From positions 1 to 5,629 of the forward strand of contig JACREV010000245.1 of assembly GCA_016218095.1 (NCBI GenBank): a DNA stretch of 5,629 nucleotides, given 5' to 3'. The notes beneath the pieces are model-generated. The model saw nothing but the letters and a program-made list of their open reading frames with translations, did not search any database and was not told where the DNA came from. The translations under genes were made by a program, and so were the position numbers. This stretch comes from Deltaproteobacteria bacterium. GTDB taxonomy: Bacteria; Desulfobacterota; GWC2-55-46. How positions within the stretch are numbered: position 1 is the first letter of the stretch; each line of letters begins with the position of its first letter. This document shows, one piece after another, positions 1-5,097 of this stretch.

Positions 1-20
1 CCGTAACCCCTTGATATTCT

Positions 21-96
<76 letters not shown>

Positions 97-187
97 AAGA
101 AACCTTATTTTTGATGCCGGGAGGACGCAACCCTTGGGGCGATACCCGCCTCCCCACTCTCCCGGACCGACCTGCCCCTCTGGCAAA

Positions 188-263
188 TGGCGCGCCTGAG
201 AGGATTCGAACCTCCGACCCTCGGCTTCGGAGGCCGATGCTCTATCCACTGAGCTACAGGCGC
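188..263 (-). tRNA. tRNA-Arg (anticodon CCG)
   Basis: This is a complete minus-strand cloverleaf. Acceptor arms GCGCCTG (257-263) and CAGGCGC (192-198) pair fully, with discriminator G and encoded CCA (188-190). The anticodon stem TCGGC/GCCGA closes loop CTCCGAA, so the anticodon is CCG (228-230), reading arginine codon CGG. The T-loop carries GGTTCGAATCC. It is the first gene of a probable two-tRNA unit, with a promoter-like sequence just upstream at 281-309. The spacer to tRNA-Lys holds a 7-bp inverted repeat (117-123 with 159-165) that could be a processing hairpin; no T-run follows it, so it is unlikely to be a terminator. Confidence 0.97.
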
Positions 264-280
264 AAAAACCGAATCTATTC

Positions 281-309
281 AAGTTACAGAAATAAGAAAG
301 GTTTGTCAA
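281..309 (-). promoter_or_regulatory. Putative sigma70 promoter of the tRNA-Arg/tRNA-Lys unit
   Basis: On the minus strand a perfect -35 hexamer TTGACA (304-309) is followed after 17 nt by TAACTT (281-286), a 3/6 match to the -10 consensus. Transcription would start near 274, about 11 nt before the mature 5' end of tRNA-Arg. Spacing and position are right; the weak -10 is the main reservation. Confidence 0.5.
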
Positions 310-393
310 GAGGAAATGGGGAGCGCCGGGAGAGGGCGCGCCGTAAAGATTACACAACAGCGCCCTCAAGCGACAAGGCCTTTGGCATTATCC

Positions 394-744
394 CTAAAAG
401 ACCATCACCTGCCCGCCCTCGCCGACCCACCTCGCGAGGTCTATCGTTTTGCCGACGACCACCCCATCGATGAAGTCCTCCTGGGTGAGCCCGCGCGCCG
501 AGGTGCAGGTGAGGCACGAGCGGACCTCGACGCCCTTTTCCAGCAGACCCTTTATCATATCCCCGACGTTGTAATACCCCTTCGGGGGGTTCTGCCCCTT
601 CTTGGCGCCGGTCACGCTGTCTCCGTACAAAAATATCCTCACCTGGCTCCCGACCGAGAGAAGCGCCTGCGAGAGGCGTAGAGCGTTCCAGACCTTTTCG
701 TTCCCGTAGGGGGCGTCCTGAAGGACTATCGTCACCATTCCCAT
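394..744 (-). CDS. DsrE-family sulfur-relay-like protein
   Basis: This encodes a small cytoplasmic protein of 116 residues, the usual size for a single DsrE/DsrF/YchN-like domain. Family features seen are the N-terminal strand MVTIVLQDAPYGNEKVWNAL (residues 3-22), a central hydrophobic strand VRIFLYGDSV (35-44), and the Cys-containing segment SCLTCTSARG (76-85) with C77 and C80 in a CxxC arrangement; such cysteines carry persulfide sulfur in relay members such as TusD and DsrE. The start is placed at 744 rather than the ATG at 762, because AAAGGAG at 750-756 lies 5 nt before it and would otherwise be inside the coding region. The gene is divergent from queF and has its own promoter. A link to tRNA thiolation or dissimilatory sulfur metabolism is possible, but no Tus or Dsr partner is in view, so the substrate is unknown. 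Confidence 0.88.
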   Translation of the reverse strand: MGMVTIVLQDAPYGNEKVWNALRLSQALLSVGSQVRIFLYGDSVTGAKKGQNPPKGYYNVGDMIKGLLEKGVEVRSCLTCTSARGLTQEDFIDGVVVGKTIDLARWVGEGGQVMVF

Positions 745-749
745 AAAGA

Positions 750-756
750 CTCCTTT
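750..756 (-). promoter_or_regulatory. Shine-Dalgarno site of the DsrE-family gene
   Basis: AAAGGAG on the minus strand lies 5 nt before ATG at 744. It decides the start: the in-frame ATG at 762 would place this site inside the gene and has no comparable site of its own. A second in-frame ATG at 738 would be 11 nt away, less favourable. Confidence 0.8.
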
Positions 757-773
757 CGACATTTGATAGTTAT

Positions 774-802
774 ATAATTGCGAAATTATGCAACTTTGTC
801 AA
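774..802 (-). promoter_or_regulatory. Putative sigma70 promoter of the DsrE-family gene
   Basis: On the minus strand the perfect -35 TTGACA (797-802) is followed after exactly 17 nt by AATTAT (774-779), a 4/6 match to TATAAT. The predicted start of transcription is near 767, giving a leader of about 23 nt that contains the ribosome binding site. The spacer contains the palindrome described at 778-793. Confidence 0.65.
778..793. promoter_or_regulatory. Operator-like palindrome TTGC-N2-AATT-N2-GCAA
   Basis: This 16-bp sequence has twofold symmetry at 12 of 16 positions: outer TTGC/GCAA arms around a central AATT. It lies in the spacer and edge of the -10 of the DsrE-family promoter, where a bound dimer would block RNA polymerase. 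No regulator is identified and AT-rich palindromes arise by chance, so this is a candidate only. Confidence 0.35.
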
Positions 803-820
803 GGGAATTTTCCAAATTTT

Positions 821-846
821 CCCGGCCCCTTTACAAACGGGCCGGG
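821..846. repeat. GC-rich inverted repeat between divergent promoters
   Basis: Arms CCCGGCCC (821-828) and GGGCCGGG (839-846) are perfect 8-bp inverted repeats around a 10-nt spacer, standing out in an AT-rich intergenic region. The spacer contains the queF -35 hexamer TTTACA, and the repeat is about 20 bp upstream of the other gene's -35. Neither strand has a T-run after it, so it is not an intrinsic terminator; an operator serving one or both promoters is the better explanation. Confidence 0.5.
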
Positions 847-859
847 GTGCTGATAGAAT
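830..859 (+). promoter_or_regulatory. Putative sigma70 promoter of queF
   Basis: TTTACA (830-835, 5/6 to TTGACA) is followed after 18 nt by TAGAAT (854-859, 5/6 to TATAAT). Transcription would begin around 866, leaving a leader of only about 15 nt before the start codon. That is enough for the Shine-Dalgarno site but not for a preQ1 riboswitch, which often controls queuosine genes elsewhere. Confidence 0.65.
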
Positions 860-869
860 GGGATTTTTC

Positions 870-876
870 AAGGAGG
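870..876 (+). promoter_or_regulatory. Shine-Dalgarno site of queF
   Basis: AAGGAGG lies 5 nt before the ATG at 882. It fixes the start there and excludes the in-frame ATG at 858, which overlaps the predicted -10 box. Confidence 0.88.
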
Positions 877-881
877 ATGCA

Positions 882-1253
882 ATGGCGGATAAGAAAAAAT
901 ACGGCGCGCGCGCGGTCGAGAAGGCCCGCCTCGTCGCCTGGGAGAACTCCAACCCCGAGAGGGACTACGAGATAGAGATATCGTACCCGGAGTTCACGTG
1001 CCTGTGTCCACGCTCCGGGTACCCGGACTTCGCCACGATCAGGCTCGTCTACACGCCGGACAAGTTGGTCGTGGAGCTCAAATCCCTCAAGCTCTATCTC
1101 AATTCCTTCAGAGACAAGGCCGTCTCGCACGAATCGGTCACGAACCTCATATTCAACGACCTCTCGAAGCTCTTAAAGCCCCGCAGGATGGAAGTCATAG
1201 GCGACTTCAACGTGAGGGGGAACGTGAAGACGGTTATAAGGGTGGCGAAGTAG
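882..1253 (+). CDS. queF: NADPH-dependent 7-cyano-7-deazaguanine reductase
   Basis: QueF reduces the nitrile of preQ0 to the amine preQ1 with two NADPH, the last free-base step before insertion into tRNA for queuosine synthesis. The 123-residue product matches the short, unimodular YkvM type rather than the long two-domain E. coli type. The catalytic segment FTCLCPRSGYPDFAT (38-52) has nucleophile C42 and proton donor D49, seven apart like C55 and D62 of the Bacillus subtilis enzyme. The QueF signature ELKSLKLY (65-72) follows, and H83-E84 correspond to the substrate-contacting H96-E97. All key residues are present, so the enzyme should be active. An extra C40 beside the catalytic region is visible. 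The gene is monocistronic as far as seen, with its own promoter and an excellent ribosome binding site; no other queuosine genes are in the window. Confidence 0.96.
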   Translation: MADKKKYGARAVEKARLVAWENSNPERDYEIEISYPEFTCLCPRSGYPDFATIRLVYTPDKLVVELKSLKLYLNSFRDKAVSHESVTNLIFNDLSKLLKPRRMEVIGDFNVRGNVKTVIRVAK

Positions 1254-1365
1254 GGGGATTTTCGACGCACACCTTGAATTGGCTGTATAAAAACGCCTGG
1301 CTATTTCTCTTCCCTGACGGTCAAATTACAGACCTGAACCCGCAAAAGCCATAAAAAGACCCTTG

Positions 1366-1401
1366 AAAAAAAAACAGGCCCGGGTCTTTCGACCCGGGCC
1401 T
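1366..1401 (-). terminator. Strong intrinsic terminator, minus strand
   Basis: Perfect 11-bp arms 1376-1386 and 1391-1401 (AGGCCCGGGTC with GACCCGGGCCT) enclose a GAAA tetraloop on the minus strand. One base follows, then nine consecutive T (1366-1374). On the plus strand no T-run follows, so it acts leftward only. It ends transcripts coming from the cobD side or from the candidate RNA at 1366-1663, and protects queF from antisense read-through. Confidence 0.93.
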
Positions 1402-1553
1402 CAAGGGCGCCGTGCGATAGGCAGGCTTGGGGACAGCCTTTTAAGGGGCCGTCCTGAGGTATTGCATTATTGAGGACTTCATAAGAAGAGTTCCTTTATG
1501 ATGAACGGCACTTGCAAGCGCCCGGCGCCCTCCAGAATGGACCTCAGAAACTA

Positions 1554-1587
1554 CCCGGACGGAGGCACTTCCCGCCCGGGCCTTTTT
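1554..1587 (+). terminator. Possible plus-strand terminator facing cobD
   Basis: On the plus strand the arms 1554-1563 and 1571-1580 form 5 + 3 base pairs interrupted by an A-C mismatch, followed by CC and five T (1583-1587). It could stop transcription leaving queF, 300 nt downstream of its stop codon. The stem pairs better on the minus strand, where the A-C positions become G-U, so its main role may instead be as part of the minus-strand RNA. Confidence 0.35.
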
Positions 1588-1665
1588 AAATTCAGGGTTG
1601 AAATTTAAATCATGATACTCCTTAAATCCGGTCAATGGAAGAAAAAAAGGGGCGAGTGATGATAG

Positions 1666-2775
1666 TTATATTATAGCAGGGTGTTTGCGGATTTGGAGTG
1701 CGCGTGGGCCCTTGCGGAATATGGAAGAAAGCTCCCCTAAAAGGGCCTTGTTCTCCTCCCTTTTTTTAAGGGAGACGCGGAAAAAGGCCTTGCCGAGCCC
1801 CGCGAAATCGCCGAGGTCCCTTATGAGCAGGCCTTTTTTGATAAGCCTTCTCTTAAGCTCCAAGGCGTCGAGCGCGCCACCCTCGATAAGCGCCATGACG
1901 AAGTTCGCGCTTGAGGGGAACACCCGGATGCCCTTGAGAGTGGACAATGACGACGCAAGGAACTCCCTTTCCGTAGCCGCCCATTTTGACGTCCTTTCGA
2001 TGTAACGTCCGTCCATCAGGGAAGCTGTCGCCGCAACCGACGCGAGCGTATTGATCGACCACGGCGGGAGGTGTTTCCTCATCTTTTCAATGGCCGGGAC
2101 GCTTCCGACCGCGAACCCGAGCCTTAGGCCGGCCATCGAATAGAACTTGGTCATGGAGCGGAGCACTATTACGTTCTTGAGCGAAGGCGCGTCTTTCATG
2201 ATCGAGACCTCCCCGGCGAAATCCGCGAACGCCTCGTCGACCACAAGGATAGTGCCTTTTTTTCTGCAAAGCGCTGCAATGGATAAGACCTCTTCCCTTG
2301 AAAGCGCAGTCCCGGCAGGGTTCGATGGGTTCCCGATAAAGACCATGCCGCACCCCTCGACGCGCCTTGCGAGCTTCTTTACATCGAGCCTGAAAGAGTC
2401 CCTCCAGTCGAGTACGAGCCCCGATACCTTCGCCCCTGATAATTTGAGCGCGCGACCATACTCGGAGAAGGCCGGCTCTATTATAAGCGCTCTTTCAGGC
2501 CTGAATACGCGGGGTATAAGATGGATGAGCTCGGTCGAGCCGTTCGCCGGCAGTATCGCGCCCTCCGGTATGGAGTGGTGGGCAGAAAGAGCGCGTTTAA
2601 GCTCCCGCGCGTCCGGGTCCGGATAAGGGGGGATGAGTCTTAAGGAGCTTCTTAAGGCCATGAGCGCCTTCCTCGACGGCCCGAACGGGTTTATCGAGGC
2701 GCTGAAGTCGATGATCCGGAGAGGGTCGATCCCGAGGCGTTTCGCCTCCTCCCATATGTTGCCGCCGTGGGTCAT
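1666..2775 (-). CDS. cobD: CobD-like L-threonine-O-3-phosphate decarboxylase (PLP enzyme)
   Basis: CobD decarboxylates L-threonine-O-3-phosphate to (R)-1-amino-2-propanol phosphate, which is attached to adenosylcobyric acid in cobalamin synthesis. It is a cytoplasmic fold-type I PLP enzyme; 369 residues is normal for the family. The N-terminal HGGN (3-6) and DFSASINPFGP (23-33) are typical of CobD rather than HisC. PLP-site features are GNPSNPAG (148-155), D180 in VVDEAFADF, and the Schiff-base lysine K210 in RSMTKFYSMAGLRLGF (206-221), closely resembling Salmonella CobD around K216. The tail after residue 354 (GPRALQIRKHPAII) runs past the usual end. ATG follows the stop of the upstream beta-subunit gene by 4 nt with no clear Shine-Dalgarno site, implying coupled translation. 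Other cob genes are not in view. A histidinol-phosphate aminotransferase relative is the main alternative, made less likely by HGGN. Confidence 0.86.
   Translation of the reverse strand: MTHGGNIWEEAKRLGIDPLRIIDFSASINPFGPSRKALMALRSSLRLIPPYPDPDARELKRALSAHHSIPEGAILPANGSTELIHLIPRVFRPERALIIEPAFSEYGRALKLSGAKVSGLVLDWRDSFRLDVKKLARRVEGCGMVFIGNPSNPAGTALSREEVLSIAALCRKKGTILVVDEAFADFAGEVSIMKDAPSLKNVIVLRSMTKFYSMAGLRLGFAVGSVPAIEKMRKHLPPWSINTLASVAATASLMDGRYIERTSKWAATEREFLASSLSTLKGIRVFPSSANFVMALIEGGALDALELKRRLIKKGLLIRDLGDFAGLGKAFFRVSLKKREENKALLGELSSIFRKGPRALQIRKHPAII
1670..1678 (-). promoter_or_regulatory. Consensus extended -10 element inside the cobD 3' end
   Basis: The minus-strand sequence TGCTATAAT is a perfect TGnTATAAT extended -10. 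It lies within the last codons of cobD and would start transcription near 1663, just past the stop codon, into the structured region that ends at the terminator at 1366. The sequence 17 nt upstream (CTCCAA, 1693-1698) is a poor -35, which extended -10 promoters tolerate. Because the site is also coding sequence (Pro-Ala-Ile-Ile), chance is possible. Confidence 0.45.
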
Positions 2776-2779
2776 CAGG

Positions 2780-3481
2780 TTATTTCAGGACCGCCCTCGC
2801 GTCCACGGCCATGACCCCGCGCTCGTAGACGAAGAGCGGGTTTATCTCCAGCTCTTTCAACGCGTCGACCTCTTCCATTATATTCGAGACCAGCAAGATG
2901 ATCTCGGCTACGGCCTCTATGTCCTTGAACGTATCTCCCCTGTAGCCGGTAAGGAGCGCAAAGCCCTTCACCTCGGTCATCATGCCTATCGCCTCTTTTT
3001 TTGAGAGCGGCCCGAGCCTGAACGAGACGTCCTTCATGAGCTCAACGGTGACCCCACCTGTCCCGAACATGATGAGCGGGCCGAACTGCTCGTCCCGGAC
3101 GGCCCCGATTATCACTTCGGCCCCTTTCGGCGCCATCTCCTCGATGAGGAAACCCTCTATCATCGAGGTCGCGCTCTCGTCCGCCACGGAGAGGACCATC
3201 TCGGCCCATTTGTCTTCAAGCTCTTTTGCGTTCCTGATCCCGAGCGCCACGCCGCCGACGTCGCTCTTGTGGACGATATCCGGAGAGACGACCTTCAATA
3301 CAAGCGGGTAGCCGATCTTCGCGGCCATTTCTGCCGCGCCGCTCAAGTCCTTGGCCACGTGCGACCTCGGCACCGGCACGCCGGATAGCCTCAAAATCTC
3401 CTTGGCGTCCGGCTCAGGGAGGGTCTTTCTCCCGAGGCTCTGCGCGTCTATGACGAGCCTTTCTATAGCCTGCTTGTCCAT
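2780..3481 (-). CDS. acdB: ADP-forming acyl-CoA synthetase beta subunit (ATP-grasp)
   Basis: This is the nucleotide-binding subunit of an NDP-forming acetate/acyl-CoA synthetase, which makes ATP from acyl-CoA, ADP and phosphate. At 233 residues it has the length of stand-alone archaeal AcdB. The ATP-grasp_5-type features are GYPLVLKVVSPDIVHKSDVGGV (57-78), the linker FLIEEMAPKGAEVIIGAVRD (111-130), the glycine-rich FGPLIMFGTGG (132-142), and the terminal ELEINPLFV...AVDARAVL. H71 in the VHKSDVGG motif has the same position and context as the second phosphohistidine (His71 beta) described in archaeal ACD1. Its ATG follows the alpha stop by a single nucleotide, giving tight coupling and presumably equal expression; cobD follows after 4 nt. 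The natural acid (acetate, branched-chain, aryl or other) cannot be told from sequence alone. Confidence 0.92.
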   Translation of the reverse strand: MDKQAIERLVIDAQSLGRKTLPEPDAKEILRLSGVPVPRSHVAKDLSGAAEMAAKIGYPLVLKVVSPDIVHKSDVGGVALGIRNAKELEDKWAEMVLSVADESATSMIEGFLIEEMAPKGAEVIIGAVRDEQFGPLIMFGTGGVTVELMKDVSFRLGPLSKKEAIGMMTEVKGFALLTGYRGDTFKDIEAVAEIILLVSNIMEEVDALKELEINPLFVYERGVMAVDARAVLK

Positions 3482-3482
3482 A

Positions 3483-4868
3483 TTAACCGCCGCGCCTTGA
3501 AAGAGACGTCCTTGAGAGGATAGAGGCCGCCTTCACCGCCGCCTCGGGGGTCTGGAAGACCGGGAAACCGGACCTTCTAAATAGCTCGGCCTTCGACCTC
3601 GTGAACGCGCCGCCAGGAGAGCAGACCAAGACCGGTTTTTTTATCGCGAGCGCACGCTCTGAGATGAGCGCGGGCAATTCGTCGGTAAGCCCCGGAGGCC
3701 CCCAGAGAGCGGCGACTATGGCGATGTCGAAGGAGTCGTCGGAAAGCGTCTTCTCGAGTGCGTCGGCGTACATCTCGTCCGTCACGCTCCCGGTAAGGTC
3801 GATGGGGTTGTTTATGGAAAAATAGGAGGGGAGGCCGTCCCGCACCCTATCTTTCAAGTCTTCCGAAAGGGGCGGCACCTCGAGCCCGGCTTCTATGCAC
3901 TCATCAGCTATGCTAACTCCCATGCCCCCGCCGTCGGTGATGATGACGACGCGAGGGCCTTTTGCCTCGGAGCCGGAGCCGAACGCCTTGCACGCGGCGA
4001 TGAACTCCTCGTATCCGTCGAGCTCTATTACGCCGGACTTCCTGAACGCCGCGCGGTATGCCTCGTAATTCCCGGCTATCGCGCCAGTGTGCGAGAGCGC
4101 GGAAAGCGCGCCGGCGCCGCGTTTCCCGACCTTTATGGCAAAGACCGGTTTTTTAGACGCGCAGAGGGAGGCCGCCTCGATAAAATTTCTACCGTCGTCA
4201 ACGGCCTCTATATATACTGCGACGGCCTTCGTGTGTTTGTCTTCGGCGAGAAAACGGAGACAGTCCGCTTCATTCACGTCCGCCTTGTTGCCGTAGCTGA
4301 CGACGCGGGCTACACCTACGCCTTCGCCGGCGAGCTCGTCCATGGCGGTTATCGCGAACGACCCGCTCTGGGAGATGATGGAGAGGCCTCCGAGCCGGGG
4401 CCTCGCTATCCTCGTACGCGGGATGAAGAAGGTATCGAGCCTGGAGACGGCGTCGTAAATGCCCATGCAGTTGGGGCCTATCACCCGGATCCCGGTCCCT
4501 TTCGCTATCTCCTTTATCTCGCGCTCCAGGGCCTTGCCCGCCTCGCCTGTCTCGCCGAAGCCGCCGCTTACGATTATGGCGCCTTTTGTATTGCCCTCAG
4601 AGTCCCTCAAAGCCTTGGGCGTAAGCGCGGACGGCAGGGCATAGACGGCAAGGTCTACACCGTTGTCTATTTCAGAGACCGAGGGGAAACACTTAAGCCC
4701 TTTCACCGAAGAATACTTCGGGTTTACAGGGACGACCCTGCCGGAAAAGCCCGAGGAGAGAAGGCTATCGATTATCACGGACGAGAGCTTGCCCGGGGCC
4801 TCCGAGGCCCCGACGACCGCCACACTCTTTGGATCGAAGAAAAATTCTATCCTCTTTTTCACTATCAA
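3483..4868 (-). CDS. acdA: ADP-forming acyl-CoA synthetase alpha subunit (CoA-binding)
   Basis: This is the CoA-ligase subunit, 461 residues, the usual size for AcdA. Domains in order: an N-terminal CoA-binding Rossmann domain starting FFDPKSVAVVGAS (10-22) and containing GPNCMGI (131-137); a succinyl-CoA-ligase-like domain with SQSGSFA (166-172), YGNKADVNEADCL (192-204) and SHTGAIAG (259-266); and a C-terminal domain with ITDGGGMGV (310-318) and NNPIDLTG (353-360). H260 in SHTGAIAG is the expected phosphohistidine relaying phosphate from acyl phosphate to the beta subunit. No GNAT domain is attached, so it is not a Pat-type acetyltransferase. The chosen start is TTG at 4868; GTG at 4862 is an alternative, no ATG fits, and neither has a strong Shine-Dalgarno site, so translation may depend on the dodecin gene 22 nt upstream. 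Confidence 0.93.
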   Translation of the reverse strand: MIVKKRIEFFFDPKSVAVVGASEAPGKLSSVIIDSLLSSGFSGRVVPVNPKYSSVKGLKCFPSVSEIDNGVDLAVYALPSALTPKALRDSEGNTKGAIIVSGGFGETGEAGKALEREIKEIAKGTGIRVIGPNCMGIYDAVSRLDTFFIPRTRIARPRLGGLSIISQSGSFAITAMDELAGEGVGVARVVSYGNKADVNEADCLRFLAEDKHTKAVAVYIEAVDDGRNFIEAASLCASKKPVFAIKVGKRGAGALSALSHTGAIAGNYEAYRAAFRKSGVIELDGYEEFIAACKAFGSGSEAKGPRVVIITDGGGMGVSIADECIEAGLEVPPLSEDLKDRVRDGLPSYFSINNPIDLTGSVTDEMYADALEKTLSDDSFDIAIVAALWGPPGLTDELPALISERALAIKKPVLVCSPGGAFTRSKAELFRRSGFPVFQTPEAAVKAASILSRTSLSRRGG

Positions 4869-4890
4869 CGGATTACCGGACCCCGGGGAT

Positions 4891-5094
4891 TCAATCTACC
4901 TTGAAGGCCGCCTTGATGACGGCCTGAAACTCGGTTATCTTGCCGTCCGTTATCTTGCCGTGCTGTTCGGTCACCTCGAACCAGGCGAGGCCGTGCACGG
5001 TCTTCGCCGCCTTTTCTATCGCGTTCTTGACCGCGTCCTCGAAACTCTTCTCTGATATCCCGACAAGCTCCAGTTTCTTGTATACCCTTTCCAT
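4891..5094 (-). CDS. Dodecin (flavin-binding dodecamer)
   Basis: Dodecins are small cytoplasmic proteins that assemble into hollow 12-mers and hold pairs of flavins, buffering free FMN or riboflavin; some bacterial members also bind CoA. The 67-residue product has the full beta-alpha-beta-beta layout: strand VYKKLELVGISEKSFEDA (4-21), helix to about residue 31, then AWFEVTEQHGKITDGKITEFQ (37-57) and the last strand AVIKAAFKV (58-66). W38 is the flavin-stacking tryptophan and Q44 is also kept; residue 45 is His where many bacterial dodecins have Arg, a possible change at the ligand site. ATG at 5094 is fixed by AAAGGAGGGG just upstream. It is probably the first gene of the dodecin-acdA-acdB-cobD operon. 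Confidence 0.94.
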   Translation of the reverse strand: MERVYKKLELVGISEKSFEDAVKNAIEKAAKTVHGLAWFEVTEQHGKITDGKITEFQAVIKAAFKVD

Positions 5095-5097
5095 CTT

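Larger units (their letters stand above)
1366..1663 (-). ncRNA. Candidate structured RNA or long structured 3' UTR; family not recognised
   Basis: This gene-free stretch lies between convergent queF and cobD. Read on the minus strand it contains several strong stems in order: a 10-bp hairpin (1554-1563 with 1571-1580, 7-nt loop), a 9-bp long-range stem (1523-1531 with 1404-1412), inside it a hairpin at 1507-1522 and an 8-bp hairpin (1431-1438 with 1447-1454), then the terminator. Four non-canonical positions in these stems are G-U wobbles on the minus strand and A-C mismatches on the plus strand, which favours minus-strand RNA, although I searched by reading that strand. An extended -10 box at 1670-1678 would start a transcript near 1663, about 298 nt long. 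It does not match motifs I know for tmRNA, RNase P RNA, SRP RNA or cobalamin riboswitches. A 64-codon TTG-start frame (1441-1635) crosses it without a ribosome site and looks accidental. The alternative is a long cobD 3' UTR. The remaining part of the gap, 1254-1365, holds nothing I can identify. Confidence 0.4.

Noticed and set aside
97..187. Separate promoter or terminator between tRNA-Arg and tRNA-Lys
   Set aside because: A TTGCGT-N17-TAAGGT pair is only 3/6 at both boxes, and the 7-bp inverted repeat has no T-run after it.
111..473. 120-codon plus-strand frame over the tRNAs and the DsrE-family gene end
   Set aside because: It runs antisense through tRNA-Arg and then antisense to a well-supported gene; its arginine- and proline-rich product is typical of a spurious frame.
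860..881. preQ1 riboswitch upstream of queF
   Set aside because: The predicted leader is only about 15 nt and is filled by the Shine-Dalgarno site; no pseudoknot-forming sequence is present.
1441..1635. 64-codon minus-strand frame in the queF-cobD gap
   Set aside because: It starts with TTG, has no Shine-Dalgarno site, shows no domain-like pattern, and its sequence is accounted for by hairpin arms. The real ribosome site nearby (1618-1623) feeds a different frame that stops after two codons.
1402..1665. Cobalamin riboswitch near cobD
   Set aside because: The region is downstream, not upstream, of cobD, and I see no B12-box-like core sequence.
4089..4904. 271-codon plus-strand frame
   Set aside because: It lies wholly antisense to acdA, whose protein shows every family motif. 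The long open frame is a by-product of GC-rich codons, and no ribosome site or recognisable domain supports it.
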